A stretch of 64,000 nt of DNA from Vibrio pacinii DSM 19139 (lineage in GTDB: Bacteria; Pseudomonadota; Gammaproteobacteria; Enterobacterales; Vibrionaceae), in the NCBI RefSeq assembly GCF_000711795.1, contig NZ_KL543976.1, positions 186,001 to 250,000 of the forward strand, read 5' to 3'. Position 1 is the first letter of the stretch. Every line of letters begins with the position of its first letter. This document shows, in pieces, positions 25,997 through 35,651 of the stretch. The position numbers and the translations under genes are program-made. The notes below the pieces were generated by a model, which was given only the letters and a program-made list of their open reading frames with translations, had not been told where the DNA came from and ran no database searches.

Positions 25997-28438
25997 TTAG
26001 CTAACTGCTTTATTTATAGGGGTTAGTAGCCGTTTAATCAAACTATTAACCACTAAAGCAAGTGTGCAAAACGTGCTTATAGGTAGCGCCAACCACAGCA
26101 TGCCATGCAGCTTAGGTGGTAAATCGAAACCAAACCATACAATCGCAGCAACCACCGCCTCAGAGCCTAATATGGCGATAAAACTGGCGACTAATGCCAT
26201 CAAACCATACTCTGCCCAGATGGTCTGTTCTACCCGCTTTTTACTTGCCCCTAAGGTGCGATAAAGCTGAATTTCGTCTTGTCGCTGACCTAAGCTTAAT
26301 CTAAGTAACGTGAATATTAATAACAAGCCTGATAGCACACCAATCCCAGCTAATAACGTAATCGACCAGACTATTTGCTCTAAGAGTTGTTGTATCTTCT
26401 CGCCCATCACTCGAATATCCATCAAACTAACCGTCGGGTGTTGCCGTGACAAACGGTTTAACAAGTCACCTTGATTGTCTGCAAGTCTAAAACTGACCAA
26501 ATATGTGGCGGGTATATTCTCAAGTACATCGGGGGAAAAAATGAAGTAAAAATTCGGCTTCATATCTCGCCACTCGACCGCGCGTATTGAATTTACCTGT
26601 GCACTCACCAATTGGCTGTTAATGACAAAATCGAGCGTATCACCAATCGCTAAACCTAAATCTTCAGCCACATCCGATTCGACAGACACACCATTCTTCG
26701 CAGTCCAATCGCCTTGCAGCAACTGGTTATGCTCAGGAATGCCTGTCGCGAAGGTAAAGTTAAGCTCTCGCCTTAAAGCGTCACTGGCCTCTTCACCGTT
26801 AGCCGCCTGCTTAGCGTCAATGCCATTGACTTGCGTTAAACGTCCGCGAATGATCGGATAAGCCTCTGAACGCTCGATACTATTGTCATCAAGCACCTGC
26901 AAATACGCCTGTTTTTCATAAGGTGCAATGTTGAGCGCAAATGCGTTGGGTGCATTTTCAGGTAGAGTACGTTGCCAATCGGATAACAGATCAGTGCGAA
27001 CTAGCCACATGGTAGAAAGAAGCATTAATGACAGCGCGAGTGCGCCAAACTGTATGCCAGTTGCCGTCATTGAGCGATTGATTCGGCTCAGCGCCAACTT
27101 AAATGCCGTATTGAGTGGTGCTTTACCCAGTAATTTGGTTAAACCAATACTGACAATGGCTAAGGCCAAAAACAGCACAATAATGCCACCAAGAACAATC
27201 CAAACCAGTAGGTTGTCGTAGTACGCCAGAATCATAGGAATAATCGGTACCATCACCAACCAATAGTGAGCTCGTTTTTGGTTATGATTCGCTTGTGGCT
27301 GCATGACATTGATTGCACTAATGTTGACCAAACCAATAAGGGGAATACCTAGTGCAGGAATCGCGATAAGCGAACTGGTAAGTATGGACACCAGCACAGG
27401 TTTTAGTCCATAACTTGGAAGCGGACTGGGTAGTAAATCAACCAAAGGAATACGCAGTAAGTACTCTAATAATACCCCGACGCCAATACCTATTACGACA
27501 GCTGTGATGAATAACATTGCCACTTGAATTAGCAACCAATGGCTTATCCAACGTCTGCTCGCCCCTAGGCTTTTCAGCATCGCAATGGTCTTGCGTCGCG
27601 TCGAAACGTAGTGCTGGCATGTCAAGACTAGGGTTGTCGCTGCCATGATCACAACAATTGCTACCGTCAGCGATAAATATTGCTGCGTACGTTGAAACAC
27701 TTCATTAGTGCGACTGGCACTATTTTGATCGCGCCATCGGTCGCTAGGCGTAAGTTCTACCGATTGCTTTAGTTGCTCGATGACCTGTTCGTCACCATTG
27801 ATATAAACATTAAAACGCACACGGCTGCCTAACTGAACTGCGCCCGTTTTATCAAGATCATTGCTATGAATAAATGCAGATGGCATTTGCTGAAATGGAT
27901 TGAAGCTCAATCCAGGCTCCTCGTTGATTTTTCCGCTTACGACAAAATCAGCATCACCCACAGTGACAGCGTCACCAATTGAGACTTCAAGTTGAGAAAA
28001 GAGTCGCTCATCTAACCACAATTCGCCAGGTTGAACGCTCGACGAGGTATTTTTGCCGTCAAACAAAACCATTTCACCACGCAGTGGATAACGGCTGTCG
28101 ACCGCTTTAACCGTGATTAACTGCATCGATTTATCACTAAACGCCATAGTGCGAAATCGTGTTTGCTGCGAAGTGATTAAGTCAAGTGATTGAGTCAGTT
28201 GATAGAACTGTGAGTCGATCGGATTAGAGGAGACAAAGACCGTATCGGCAGTTAATGCTTGTTTGCCCTGTTTAACAATCACCTGCTCCATACGTTCAGC
28301 CAGTGCCGTTAATGCAAAGATACAAGCGATGATCAAGGTCAAGGCAATGCTAACGGGCCACAGTTGACCATGTTTTATCTCGCTAAGACTCCAACTCACT
28401 AAGCGTTTGTTGAGTCCAATCGGGGTTGCAGCAGACAT
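25997..28438 (-). CDS. ybbP: ABC transporter permease, YbbP-type (FtsX/MacB-like)
   Basis: The 813-residue inner-membrane protein has about ten membrane segments, two large periplasmic regions and two FtsX modules (TTLVLTCQHYVSTRRKTIAM and the late LRLSLGQRQDEIQLYRTLGA stretch). It is the permease partner of the ATPase next door; the stop and start codons touch (28438). E. coli YbbAP belongs to the MacB-like mechanotransmission class, and its substrate is unknown, possibly lipids or lipoproteins. The pairing and the neighbouring tesA match the E. coli arrangement. Confidence 0.92.
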   Translation of the reverse strand: MSAATPIGLNKRLVSWSLSEIKHGQLWPVSIALTLIIACIFALTALAERMEQVIVKQGKQALTADTVFVSSNPIDSQFYQLTQSLDLITSQQTRFRTMAFSDKSMQLITVKAVDSRYPLRGEMVLFDGKNTSSSVQPGELWLDERLFSQLEVSIGDAVTVGDADFVVSGKINEEPGLSFNPFQQMPSAFIHSNDLDKTGAVQLGSRVRFNVYINGDEQVIEQLKQSVELTPSDRWRDQNSASRTNEVFQRTQQYLSLTVAIVVIMAATTLVLTCQHYVSTRRKTIAMLKSLGASRRWISHWLLIQVAMLFITAVVIGIGVGVLLEYLLRIPLVDLLPSPLPSYGLKPVLVSILTSSLIAIPALGIPLIGLVNISAINVMQPQANHNQKRAHYWLVMVPIIPMILAYYDNLLVWIVLGGIIVLFLALAIVSIGLTKLLGKAPLNTAFKLALSRINRSMTATGIQFGALALSLMLLSTMWLVRTDLLSDWQRTLPENAPNAFALNIAPYEKQAYLQVLDDNSIERSEAYPIIRGRLTQVNGIDAKQAANGEEASDALRRELNFTFATGIPEHNQLLQGDWTAKNGVSVESDVAEDLGLAIGDTLDFVINSQLVSAQVNSIRAVEWRDMKPNFYFIFSPDVLENIPATYLVSFRLADNQGDLLNRLSRQHPTVSLMDIRVMGEKIQQLLEQIVWSITLLAGIGVLSGLLLIFTLLRLSLGQRQDEIQLYRTLGASKKRVEQTIWAEYGLMALVASFIAILGSEAVVAAIVWFGFDLPPKLHGMLWLALPISTFCTLALVVNSLIKRLLTPINKAVS

Positions 28439-29112
28439 TATGACTCCTCCAACAGACCAGCTTTCATTGTGAAGGTGCGATCGCAGCGCTGGGCCAGTTT
28501 AGGATCATGAGTCACCAACACCAACGTTGTGCCATGTTGTTTATTTAGCTCAAACAGCAATTCAATGATCTTGCCTGCCGTTTGTTGGTCGAGGTTACCC
28601 GTTGGCTCATCGGCAAACAGTACACGGGGCTGAATCATAAACGCTCGTGCAAGTGCGACGCGTTGCTGCTCTCCCCCAGAAAGCTGCGATGGAGAGTGAT
28701 GTGTTCTACTACCAAGCCCTACTGACTCCAACAAATCAATGGCCCGCTGCTTATCTTCTGCATCGCCTTTTAACAAACAAGGAAGCGTCACATTGTCGAT
28801 AGCACTTAGACTTGGTATTAACAAAAAGCTTTGGAAGACAAAACCCACTGCCTCGCTGCGAATCGCTGCACGTTGCTCGTCATTAAGTTGATGAATGGGC
28901 TTTCCTAATAAATGAATCTCACCCGTTGTCGGGGTATCTAGGCCAGCCAATAAAGTCATTAGTGTTGATTTACCCGCTCCTGAGGTGCCGACAATCGCAA
29001 CACTTTCACCCTCTTTGATATCGAGATTTACATCATCAAGGATTGTTAATTGCTCTTGATTAGTAGAGACTATTTTACACAATGATTGAGCTTTAATAAC
29101 GGACGTTTGCAT
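28438..29112 (-). CDS. ybbA: ABC transporter ATP-binding protein, YbbA-type
   Basis: The 224-residue ATPase has Walker A GTSGAGKST, signature LSGGEQQRVALARA, Walker B RVLFADEPTGNLD and the switch His in LVTHD. It is of the LolD/MacB branch. It precedes ybbP in the operon with the junction at 28438. Its ATG (29110-29112) overlaps the divergent tesA start codon, so each gene's leader lies in the other's coding sequence. Confidence 0.94.
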   Translation of the reverse strand: MQTSVIKAQSLCKIVSTNQEQLTILDDVNLDIKEGESVAIVGTSGAGKSTLMTLLAGLDTPTTGEIHLLGKPIHQLNDEQRAAIRSEAVGFVFQSFLLIPSLSAIDNVTLPCLLKGDAEDKQRAIDLLESVGLGSRTHHSPSQLSGGEQQRVALARAFMIQPRVLFADEPTGNLDQQTAGKIIELLFELNKQHGTTLVLVTHDPKLAQRCDRTFTMKAGLLEES

Positions 29113-29710
29113 GATGCGACTACTTTCCTTTGTCTTAATAATTTTTTGTTTAAACCCAGCCTATGGCAAAACCCTGTTAATTCTCGGTGACAGCTTAAGT
29201 GCGGGTTATCAAATGCCGATTGAAAAAGCTTGGCCCTCTCTTATTACGCATGATTTAGCGGAAAAGGGTCAAAACATTCAAGTCATTAACGCAAGTATCT
29301 CAGGAGATACGACCGGTAACGGCCTTGCAAGGTTGCCCAACTTACTCAGCCTACATCAACCAGATTACGTCTTGATTGAGCTTGGCGCAAACGATGGTTT
29401 ACGCGGTTTTCCACCCAGCCTGATTCAAACCAACTTGGTGAATATGATTGAGATGGTACGCAGCGCACAGGCCAAGCCACTTTTGATGCAGATCCACGTA
29501 TTACCAAATTACGGAAAGCGCTACACTGAAGCCTTCTCTGCTATTTACCCACAAGTTGCTGAAAAACAAAAACTTCCACTGTTACCCTTTTTCTTAGAAG
29601 GGGTGGTTATTAAACCAGAATGGATGATGAGCGATGGGTTACATCCTAAAGCAGAAGCGCAAGCTTGGATTGCAAATTTTGTTGCCAATCAATTGATTAA
29701 TTACCTCTAA
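29111..29710 (+). CDS. tesA: Multifunctional acyl-CoA thioesterase I / lysophospholipase TesA
   Basis: The 199-residue SGNH hydrolase has a short signal peptide (MMRLLSFVLIIFCLNPAYG) and the four SGNH blocks: LILGDSLSAGY (Ser28), SGDTTGNG, LGANDGLRG and DGLHPKAEA (Asp and His). TesA hydrolyses acyl thioesters, lysophospholipids and some peptides in the periplasm. The start is ATG 29111 or the adjoining ATG 29114. The divergent ybbA start overlaps it. The ybbAP-tesA set is conserved with E. coli. Confidence 0.95.
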   Translation: MMRLLSFVLIIFCLNPAYGKTLLILGDSLSAGYQMPIEKAWPSLITHDLAEKGQNIQVINASISGDTTGNGLARLPNLLSLHQPDYVLIELGANDGLRGFPPSLIQTNLVNMIEMVRSAQAKPLLMQIHVLPNYGKRYTEAFSAIYPQVAEKQKLPLLPFFLEGVVIKPEWMMSDGLHPKAEAQAWIANFVANQLINYL

Positions 29711-29786
29711 TTGCCCTAGCTCAATAAACTTTGTAACACTTTACGTTACCTTGTTGAGATGCCTATGGCGGTTGAAGGAATAAACA

Positions 29787-30977
29787 ATGATTATCGAACC
29801 TGTTATCCATGGTGTTGTTGCACGCAGCGCTCATCCTCTGGGTTGCCAACAAGCAATTCTAAATCAAATTAACTATGTTAAGTCAGCTCAACCAATCAAG
29901 CATGGTCCTAAACGTGTACTGATCCTCGGCGGATCATCAGGATTTGGTTTAGCGTCGCGTATCGCGCTTACCTTGGGTGGTGCAGAGGCTGACACCATTA
30001 GTGTTTCATACGAGAAAGCACCGTGTGCTGATAGAACCGCCTCTGCTGGATTTTACAACGATTACTACTTCCAGCAGTTTGCCAATCAACATGGTCGTCA
30101 GGCGATTAACATTCACGGCGATGCTTTTTCCGATCAGATCAAGACTGAAGTCATTGAAGCAATAGAGACGTACTTCGAAGGTGAAGTGGATCTGATCATT
30201 TACAGTGTCGCCAGTGGCATTCGTCCCGATCCAGAAAGTGACAAAATTTGGCGCTCTTCAATAAAACCGATGACAGAGCCAGTATCTGGCGCGACTTTAG
30301 TGCTGGAAAATGATCATTGGCAACAGGCCCATTTAGCAGTAGCGTCCGAGCAAGAAGCGCTCGAAACAATTAAAGTAATGGGTGGAGAAGATTGGGAGCG
30401 CTGGATTGATGCTTTAATTAACGCAGAATCAATAGCCACTGGTTGCAAAACCGTCGCTTTCTCATACATCGGCCCAGAGATCACTCATCCCATTTATCTT
30501 GACGGTACCTTAGGGCGTGCGAAAGTTGATTTGCATCAAACTAGTCACTCACTTAATCTAAAATTGGCCAATTTTGATGGCGGCGCTTATGCGAGTGTTT
30601 GTAAGGCTTTAGTGACCAAAGCCAGTGTGTTTATACCCGGACTAAGCCCTTACTTGATTGCACTGTACAAAGTAATGAAGCAGCAAGGCACACATGAAGG
30701 CTGCATTGAACAAATGCAACGCCTATTCACAACCAAGCTCTATGGACAAGACAAAGTTCCTGTTGATGGAGAACGCTTGATCCGTATTGATGATCTTGAG
30801 TTAGAAACATCGACACAGTTAAAAGTCGCTCAACTGATGGAAAGCTTAAACGCGGACAACTTTCGACACGTTGGCGATTATAACGGGTTCAAGCAAGAGT
30901 TTTTGAATCTTAACGGGTTTGGCTTTGAAAATATCGATTATTCTCAAGAGATAGATACTGATATGTTTATTAAATAA
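29787..30977 (+). CDS. fabV: FabV-type enoyl-ACP/trans-2-enoyl-CoA reductase
   Basis: The 396-residue protein has the FabV NADH-binding start (VLILGGSSGFGLASRIAL) and the catalytic Tyr-x8-Lys in IYLDGTLGRAK, plus IYSVASGIR. FabV performs the last step of fatty-acid elongation and is resistant to triclosan relative to FabI. It was first described in Vibrio cholerae. Vibrios may carry a second copy; whether this one is the main copy cannot be judged here. Confidence 0.95.
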   Translation: MIIEPVIHGVVARSAHPLGCQQAILNQINYVKSAQPIKHGPKRVLILGGSSGFGLASRIALTLGGAEADTISVSYEKAPCADRTASAGFYNDYYFQQFANQHGRQAINIHGDAFSDQIKTEVIEAIETYFEGEVDLIIYSVASGIRPDPESDKIWRSSIKPMTEPVSGATLVLENDHWQQAHLAVASEQEALETIKVMGGEDWERWIDALINAESIATGCKTVAFSYIGPEITHPIYLDGTLGRAKVDLHQTSHSLNLKLANFDGGAYASVCKALVTKASVFIPGLSPYLIALYKVMKQQGTHEGCIEQMQRLFTTKLYGQDKVPVDGERLIRIDDLELETSTQLKVAQLMESLNADNFRHVGDYNGFKQEFLNLNGFGFENIDYSQEIDTDMFIK

Positions 30978-31029
30978 ACTATCTGTTATAAAAGAAAATC
31001 TTAATTTTGAGACAATAGAAATTGAACGT

Positions 31030-31057
31030 CCCAGAGATTCTCTCTGGGCTTTTTTTT
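31030..31057 (+). terminator. Rho-independent terminator after fabV
   Basis: CCCAGAGA (31030-31037), loop TTC, TCTCTGGG (31041-31048), then CTTTTTTTTA. It is a textbook terminator on the plus strand. Confidence 0.92.
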
Positions 31058-31205
31058 ACCATAGCGATAGGGCATTCTGCCTACTAGACAAGAGTGTGGC
31101 CGTTTCCCTGACATAAAGTTTACCTGCGAACGTATCACAACGACTATGATTAATTGAAGGTGCAAGGATTGCACCTGTGACCATTTATCGCTCATGGAAT
31201 ATTTT

Positions 31206-33116
31206 ATGTCCAAATTAAACACCAGCAATATGGCTATTCCGGCAGAAATGAGTTCTGCGTGGCAAGGTATTTTAAATCTGCTCGCCGAGATTGTTGCTAC
31301 ACCTGCGGCTCTGGTCATGCGAATTCATCCCCAGCACATTGAAGTGTTCTCAGCAAACAACAACCACCCCCATCCCTATCACATCGGCGATCAAGAATCA
31401 TTGGGCTGCGGATTGTACTGTGAAACCGTGATCGAGACCAACCAACCGCTTTTGGTTGCTAATGCAATGCACGATAAGCAGTGGTGTCATAACCCAGATA
31501 TCAAACTCGGGATGATTGCCTATTGTGGCTTACCCTTATTGTGGCCCAATGGTGATGTGTTCGGTACTATTTGTCTCCTAGATGATCAAGAGAATGCGTT
31601 TAATCGAACTTACCAACAACTTCTTGCGTCGTTTCGAGATTCCATTGAAGCTCAACTAACGACTCTGTATCAAAATCAGCGCCTTGAACAGGTCAACTCT
31701 GAGCTCAAGTCACGCGTAAAAACCCGTACCCAAGACTTAGTTGAGCTGAACTACTCACTCAACCAAGAGATAGACAAACGTCGCGCAGCAGAGCGCAAAG
31801 TGCGTTATCAGCAACGGCACGACATTGGCACAGGCTTTCTCAATCGTGCCGCGCTTGAATCAAAAGTCGCTGAAAAAATGAACACACTAGCTGGTAATAC
31901 ACAGCGCAAGATCGCCGCATTACACATTGGTTTTACCAACGGACGTCGCATTCAAGCGAAATATGGCTATGCGGCTTGGGAACAAATTCTGGTCACTTTT
32001 CGCCAACGGCTTATTAAGCATGATCAACGTGATGTGATGACAGCACGCCCCTCATCAAACGATCTTGTTTTGGTGTTAGACAGTGAACATTTTGAGCATG
32101 ACATCAATCTTTTGTGTAGTGAGTTAGTGGCTGTAAGCCAGTCTGAATTTTTCGTCGAAGATCAAACGCTTCATCTACACAGCTATATCGGGGTAGCCAG
32201 TTCCGACGATACGCAGTGTGGAAAAGACTTAATCAAATATGCGACTGAGGCAATGCAATCGTGTAAAGATTCTGGCCATAAATTCAGTTTCTACAACCAA
32301 GATATTGCTGATACACAAAAGAACATCAATCAACTTGAAAGCTATTTATTACAAGCGGTTCGTAACGATGACTTACTGCTCTACTTCCAACCTAAGGTTG
32401 CCCCGCTGACACGAAAATGGATTGGTGCTGAAGCATTACTCCGCTGGCGACATCCGATACTAGGGGATATTTCTAATGAAACCCTTATTCACCTCGCAGA
32501 GCAAAATGGGCTGATTTTTGAGGTCGGCAGTTTTGTATTACGCTCGGCGATTGAGAAAGCGTCTGAATGGTTAAACTCTGTCGATGACTTTACCATCAGT
32601 ATTAATGTTTCAGCAGTACAATTACAGAGCCCACAGTTTGTCAGCCAGCTTAAAGATTTACTCTCTGCTTATCAGCTTCCAGCGTCATACATTGAACTTG
32701 AAATCACTGAAAGTGGATTGATTGCTGACGAAGTTATCGCGCGTAATACACTGACATCATTAAGTAACCTTGGGGTTACACTGTCACTTGATGACTTTGG
32801 GACCGGCTACGCTTCATTCAACTATTTAAAAAAATTCCCATTTGACGCGATTAAAATTGATAAGAGTTTCATTCAGCAACTTGAACACAGCGAGCAAGAT
32901 AAAGAAATCGTTCGCTCGATCATTAATATCGCTAAAAAACTCGACTTGGCAGTCACCGTTGAGGGGATTGAGAATTCTGCGCACGAAACGTTCATATTAG
33001 CGGAAGGATGTGACATCGGCCAAGGCTATCTTTATGGTAAACCTATGCCTTGCGATGAGTTTGAATTGAGCTTTCTTAACCAAAATCATTCCCCTAACCG
33101 GTACTCATATTCGTAA
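31206..33116 (+). CDS. GAF-GGDEF-EAL protein with degenerate GGDEF, likely phosphodiesterase
   Basis: The 636-residue cytoplasmic protein has an N-terminal GAF domain (about 10-165), a coiled coil (VNSELKSRVKTRTQDLVELN), a GGDEF-like domain (about 210-345) and an EAL domain (about 370-625). The GGDEF signature is replaced by PSSNDL, so cyclase activity is unlikely. EAL motifs are intact: AEALLRWRHP, INVSAVQL, ELEITESGL, LDDFGTGY, IKIDKSF, TVEGIEN and GQGYLYGKPM. c-di-GMP hydrolysis controlled by the GAF domain, perhaps through GTP binding to the dead GGDEF, is likely. ATG 31206 is preferred over the in-frame ATG at 31194 for spacing from GGAA. Confidence 0.9.
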   Translation: MSKLNTSNMAIPAEMSSAWQGILNLLAEIVATPAALVMRIHPQHIEVFSANNNHPHPYHIGDQESLGCGLYCETVIETNQPLLVANAMHDKQWCHNPDIKLGMIAYCGLPLLWPNGDVFGTICLLDDQENAFNRTYQQLLASFRDSIEAQLTTLYQNQRLEQVNSELKSRVKTRTQDLVELNYSLNQEIDKRRAAERKVRYQQRHDIGTGFLNRAALESKVAEKMNTLAGNTQRKIAALHIGFTNGRRIQAKYGYAAWEQILVTFRQRLIKHDQRDVMTARPSSNDLVLVLDSEHFEHDINLLCSELVAVSQSEFFVEDQTLHLHSYIGVASSDDTQCGKDLIKYATEAMQSCKDSGHKFSFYNQDIADTQKNINQLESYLLQAVRNDDLLLYFQPKVAPLTRKWIGAEALLRWRHPILGDISNETLIHLAEQNGLIFEVGSFVLRSAIEKASEWLNSVDDFTISINVSAVQLQSPQFVSQLKDLLSAYQLPASYIELEITESGLIADEVIARNTLTSLSNLGVTLSLDDFGTGYASFNYLKKFPFDAIKIDKSFIQQLEHSEQDKEIVRSIINIAKKLDLAVTVEGIENSAHETFILAEGCDIGQGYLYGKPMPCDEFELSFLNQNHSPNRYSYS

Positions 33117-33195
33117 CTCGTCGCTTAGGTCTTTACTCTGCGACGAGCGGTTCCTATAATCCTCGCCCTTATCGTCACTAAATCATGAGTTCAAT

Positions 33196-34851
33196 ATGGA
33201 CCAATTAATCAATACGCTAAAAAAAATCGAAAAACAAAACTATCGTGCCTACCAACAGATCAAAGGCCAGTACGACTTTAGCGATTTTACACTCCATATT
33301 GATCATGTTCAGGGCGACCCATACGCTTCAGCATCTCGCCTACGCGCGATCCGTCCTTGGTCGGTGACTGGACTTAGTTGGTTGCAAGAGCAATCAACCG
33401 CTTATCAAGTGGGCGCTCGCGACTATATCGCTCGACGATTCGCTGAATTAGCTAAGCAAGATGCGGCCATTAGTATTGCGCTTACAGGTCAGACTGTAAT
33501 AGATAGCACCGCCGTCATTTTCACACCACAAGGTGTCGAAATTAGATTACGCGTTAACCTTCCTGCTGAAGGCCGTTCCGTATTAGGCAAAAAATCAACG
33601 AACCTACTGACGTTCCATTTACCTAAATTCATTCGTCGTGCCACGATTGAACGAGAGCTTGATCTTGACGACTTAAAACGCCATTGCCAAGTTGTCGAAG
33701 ACCAAGCGGCACTGCGTACTCAGCTTGCTGAAAACAACCTAGTTGCGTTTATTGGTAACGGCTCCGTACTGCCACGCGTGGCAGGAAATTGCGACCTTCC
33801 GATGAAAGAAGCGGTCGCATTTGTTGCGCCTAGTTCGTTAGAAGTGACGCTACAAACTCCCAACCAAGGAGCGATTAAAGGCTTGGGTGTCCCGAAAGGC
33901 ATTACGCTGATTGTGGGCGGTGGTTTCCACGGCAAATCGACCCTACTCAGTGCGATTGAGCGTTCTATTTACGACCACATTCCAGGCGATGGCCGAGAGA
34001 TGATTGTCACTGATTGCAATGCCGTGAAAATCCGTGCGGAAGATGGTCGCTGTGTCCATAACCTCAATCTGTCTAATTACATCAACCACCTGCCTATGAA
34101 TAAACAGACTGACAACTTCTCTACTCAAGATGCATCTGGCTCAACTTCGCAAGCTGCTTGGTTACAAGAGTCCATTGAAGCTGGTGCGAGTAGTATTTTA
34201 ATTGATGAAGATACGTCTGCGACTAACTTTATGATTCGAGATGAACGTATGCAGGCACTAGTGAGTAAAGGTGACGAACCGATTACTCCGTTGGTTGATC
34301 GCATTGGACAACTCAGAGACGAGCTGGATATTTCAACACTAATTGTTATGGGTGGATCGGGTGATTATCTCGATGTGGCTGATACTGTGATTCAAATGAG
34401 CGACTACCAACCTTTGGATGTCACTGAAAAAGCACAACAGGTGGTTGTACAGCATCCAAGTCAGCGCGAAAATGAATCAGAATCTAACCTTGCCACCTTC
34501 CCGCCACGCCAATTTAACTGTCCAGCGTTACAAGCGCTGCTCGTTGACGGAAAATTCCGTGTTGCGGCAAAGGGAATTGATTCGCTACGGTTTGGTAAAG
34601 AGTACGCCGATCTATCAGCGCTGGAGCAAATCGAATCAAGTAGTGAAGTTCATGCGATTGGTTGGCTGTGGTTTCAGTTTGCTCAGCAACCAGGATGGAG
34701 TCAAAACCCAGCCAAAGACTTTGCTAATTTACTCCATGATGAGTGGTTTTCGGCGATGCCTAACTACGGTGACTTAGCCAAACCTCGCGTTGTTGACGTT
34801 TTAGCCGTTTTAAATCGTATGCGTAAGTCTCAATTTAAATCTGCGCTGTAA
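33196..34851 (+). CDS. Predicted ABC-class P-loop ATPase (MRB1590-like)
   Basis: The 551-residue soluble protein has Walker A GGGFHGKST near residue 240, a Walker-B-like stretch SSILIDEDTSATNFMIRD and IVMGGSGDYLDVAD, typical of the ABC_ATPase family (PF09818; COG3044). No membrane segment is present. A structural relative, MRB1590, works in trypanosome RNA editing, suggesting nucleic-acid binding, but the bacterial function is unknown. It is a single-gene unit ending at a terminator. Confidence 0.85.
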   Translation: MDQLINTLKKIEKQNYRAYQQIKGQYDFSDFTLHIDHVQGDPYASASRLRAIRPWSVTGLSWLQEQSTAYQVGARDYIARRFAELAKQDAAISIALTGQTVIDSTAVIFTPQGVEIRLRVNLPAEGRSVLGKKSTNLLTFHLPKFIRRATIERELDLDDLKRHCQVVEDQAALRTQLAENNLVAFIGNGSVLPRVAGNCDLPMKEAVAFVAPSSLEVTLQTPNQGAIKGLGVPKGITLIVGGGFHGKSTLLSAIERSIYDHIPGDGREMIVTDCNAVKIRAEDGRCVHNLNLSNYINHLPMNKQTDNFSTQDASGSTSQAAWLQESIEAGASSILIDEDTSATNFMIRDERMQALVSKGDEPITPLVDRIGQLRDELDISTLIVMGGSGDYLDVADTVIQMSDYQPLDVTEKAQQVVVQHPSQRENESESNLATFPPRQFNCPALQALLVDGKFRVAAKGIDSLRFGKEYADLSALEQIESSSEVHAIGWLWFQFAQQPGWSQNPAKDFANLLHDEWFSAMPNYGDLAKPRVVDVLAVLNRMRKSQFKSAL

Positions 34852-34881
34852 GTAGTAGACCGATCACCCTATCTAAATATC

Positions 34882-34910
34882 TAAAGGCACCGATGGTGCC
34901 TTTATTTTTA
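34882..34910 (+). terminator. Terminator after the ABC-class ATPase gene
   Basis: TAAAGGCACC (34882-34891), loop GAT, GGTGCCTTTA (34895-34904), then TTTTTA. It lies between convergent genes. Confidence 0.85.
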
Positions 34911-34921
34911 AACTGGTTGAT

Positions 34922-35536
34922 TTAACGTAAAACGTTCCACGCTTCACACAGAATTCGAAAGCGCTCACTATTTCCAGACTCTCTATCAGGATGCCACTTT
35001 AATGCCAGTTTACGCCATGTTCGGCGTATTTCGCTTTGGCTAGAATCATAGGGTAATTCAAACAACCGGAGCGCTTTTTCACGGTCCATATCTTTGCCAT
35101 TGTGACTACCAACAAAGTGACGGTATTTAGACCAAAAATCGTTCAGTAGTCGCTTCACCTCGCCTTCATCCGCTTCATAATTGTGCCATTGAATATAGTA
35201 GTCGCGTAAAGGATCTTGATGATCCACCTCGTGGCCACAGGCATGATGTGACGACATCAAAACAATGTCCATTGCCGCGACTTGCAGCCAATTGTCGGGA
35301 TAAAGAGTCTCCTGTAACTGATAAAGCGCGTTCATGATAAGGAAGTTACGTTTAAACAAATCTTTTTCAGGCAAAGGATCAAGCAAGGGGATATAGCCAA
35401 GATCACCCAAGTGAGACGCCAAAGTGTGCACTTTCCATCCACTGGGCTGCTTCCGTAGTACGTCTAAAATCGGCCACAACAGTGGGTTTTCCATGTACTG
35501 TTGAAATTGCGCTGTAACTTGCTGACCTTTTTCCAT
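34922..35536 (-). CDS. DnaJ-related protein with C-terminal J domain
   Basis: The 204-residue protein has the DNAJ_related N-terminal region (NPLLWPILDVLRKQPSGWKV) and a short C-terminal J domain whose HPD motif is visible in LALKWHPDRESG. J domains stimulate the ATPase of an Hsp70. No Gly/Phe-rich or zinc domain is present. The client is unknown. It is a single-gene unit. Confidence 0.88.
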   Translation of the reverse strand: MEKGQQVTAQFQQYMENPLLWPILDVLRKQPSGWKVHTLASHLGDLGYIPLLDPLPEKDLFKRNFLIMNALYQLQETLYPDNWLQVAAMDIVLMSSHHACGHEVDHQDPLRDYYIQWHNYEADEGEVKRLLNDFWSKYRHFVGSHNGKDMDREKALRLFELPYDSSQSEIRRTWRKLALKWHPDRESGNSERFRILCEAWNVLR

Positions 35537-35620
35537 AAACCAACCTAACTGTTTTTATTTTACTTAAAGCTATTCGCCTTCATTTGTCGAGTCTTGGTCA
35601 TGACAATTGTCGCCTGAGCC

Positions 35621-35645
35621 AAAAAAAGAGCCGCAATTGCGGCTC
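35621..35645 (-). terminator. Minus-strand terminator after the 2OG oxygenase gene
   Basis: GAGCCGCAATTGCGGCTC (35628-35645) is a perfect 18-bp palindrome followed on the minus strand by seven Ts (A7 at 35621-35627). It lies 6 bases below the stop at 35652. Confidence 0.9.
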
Positions 35646-35651
35646 CGATAT

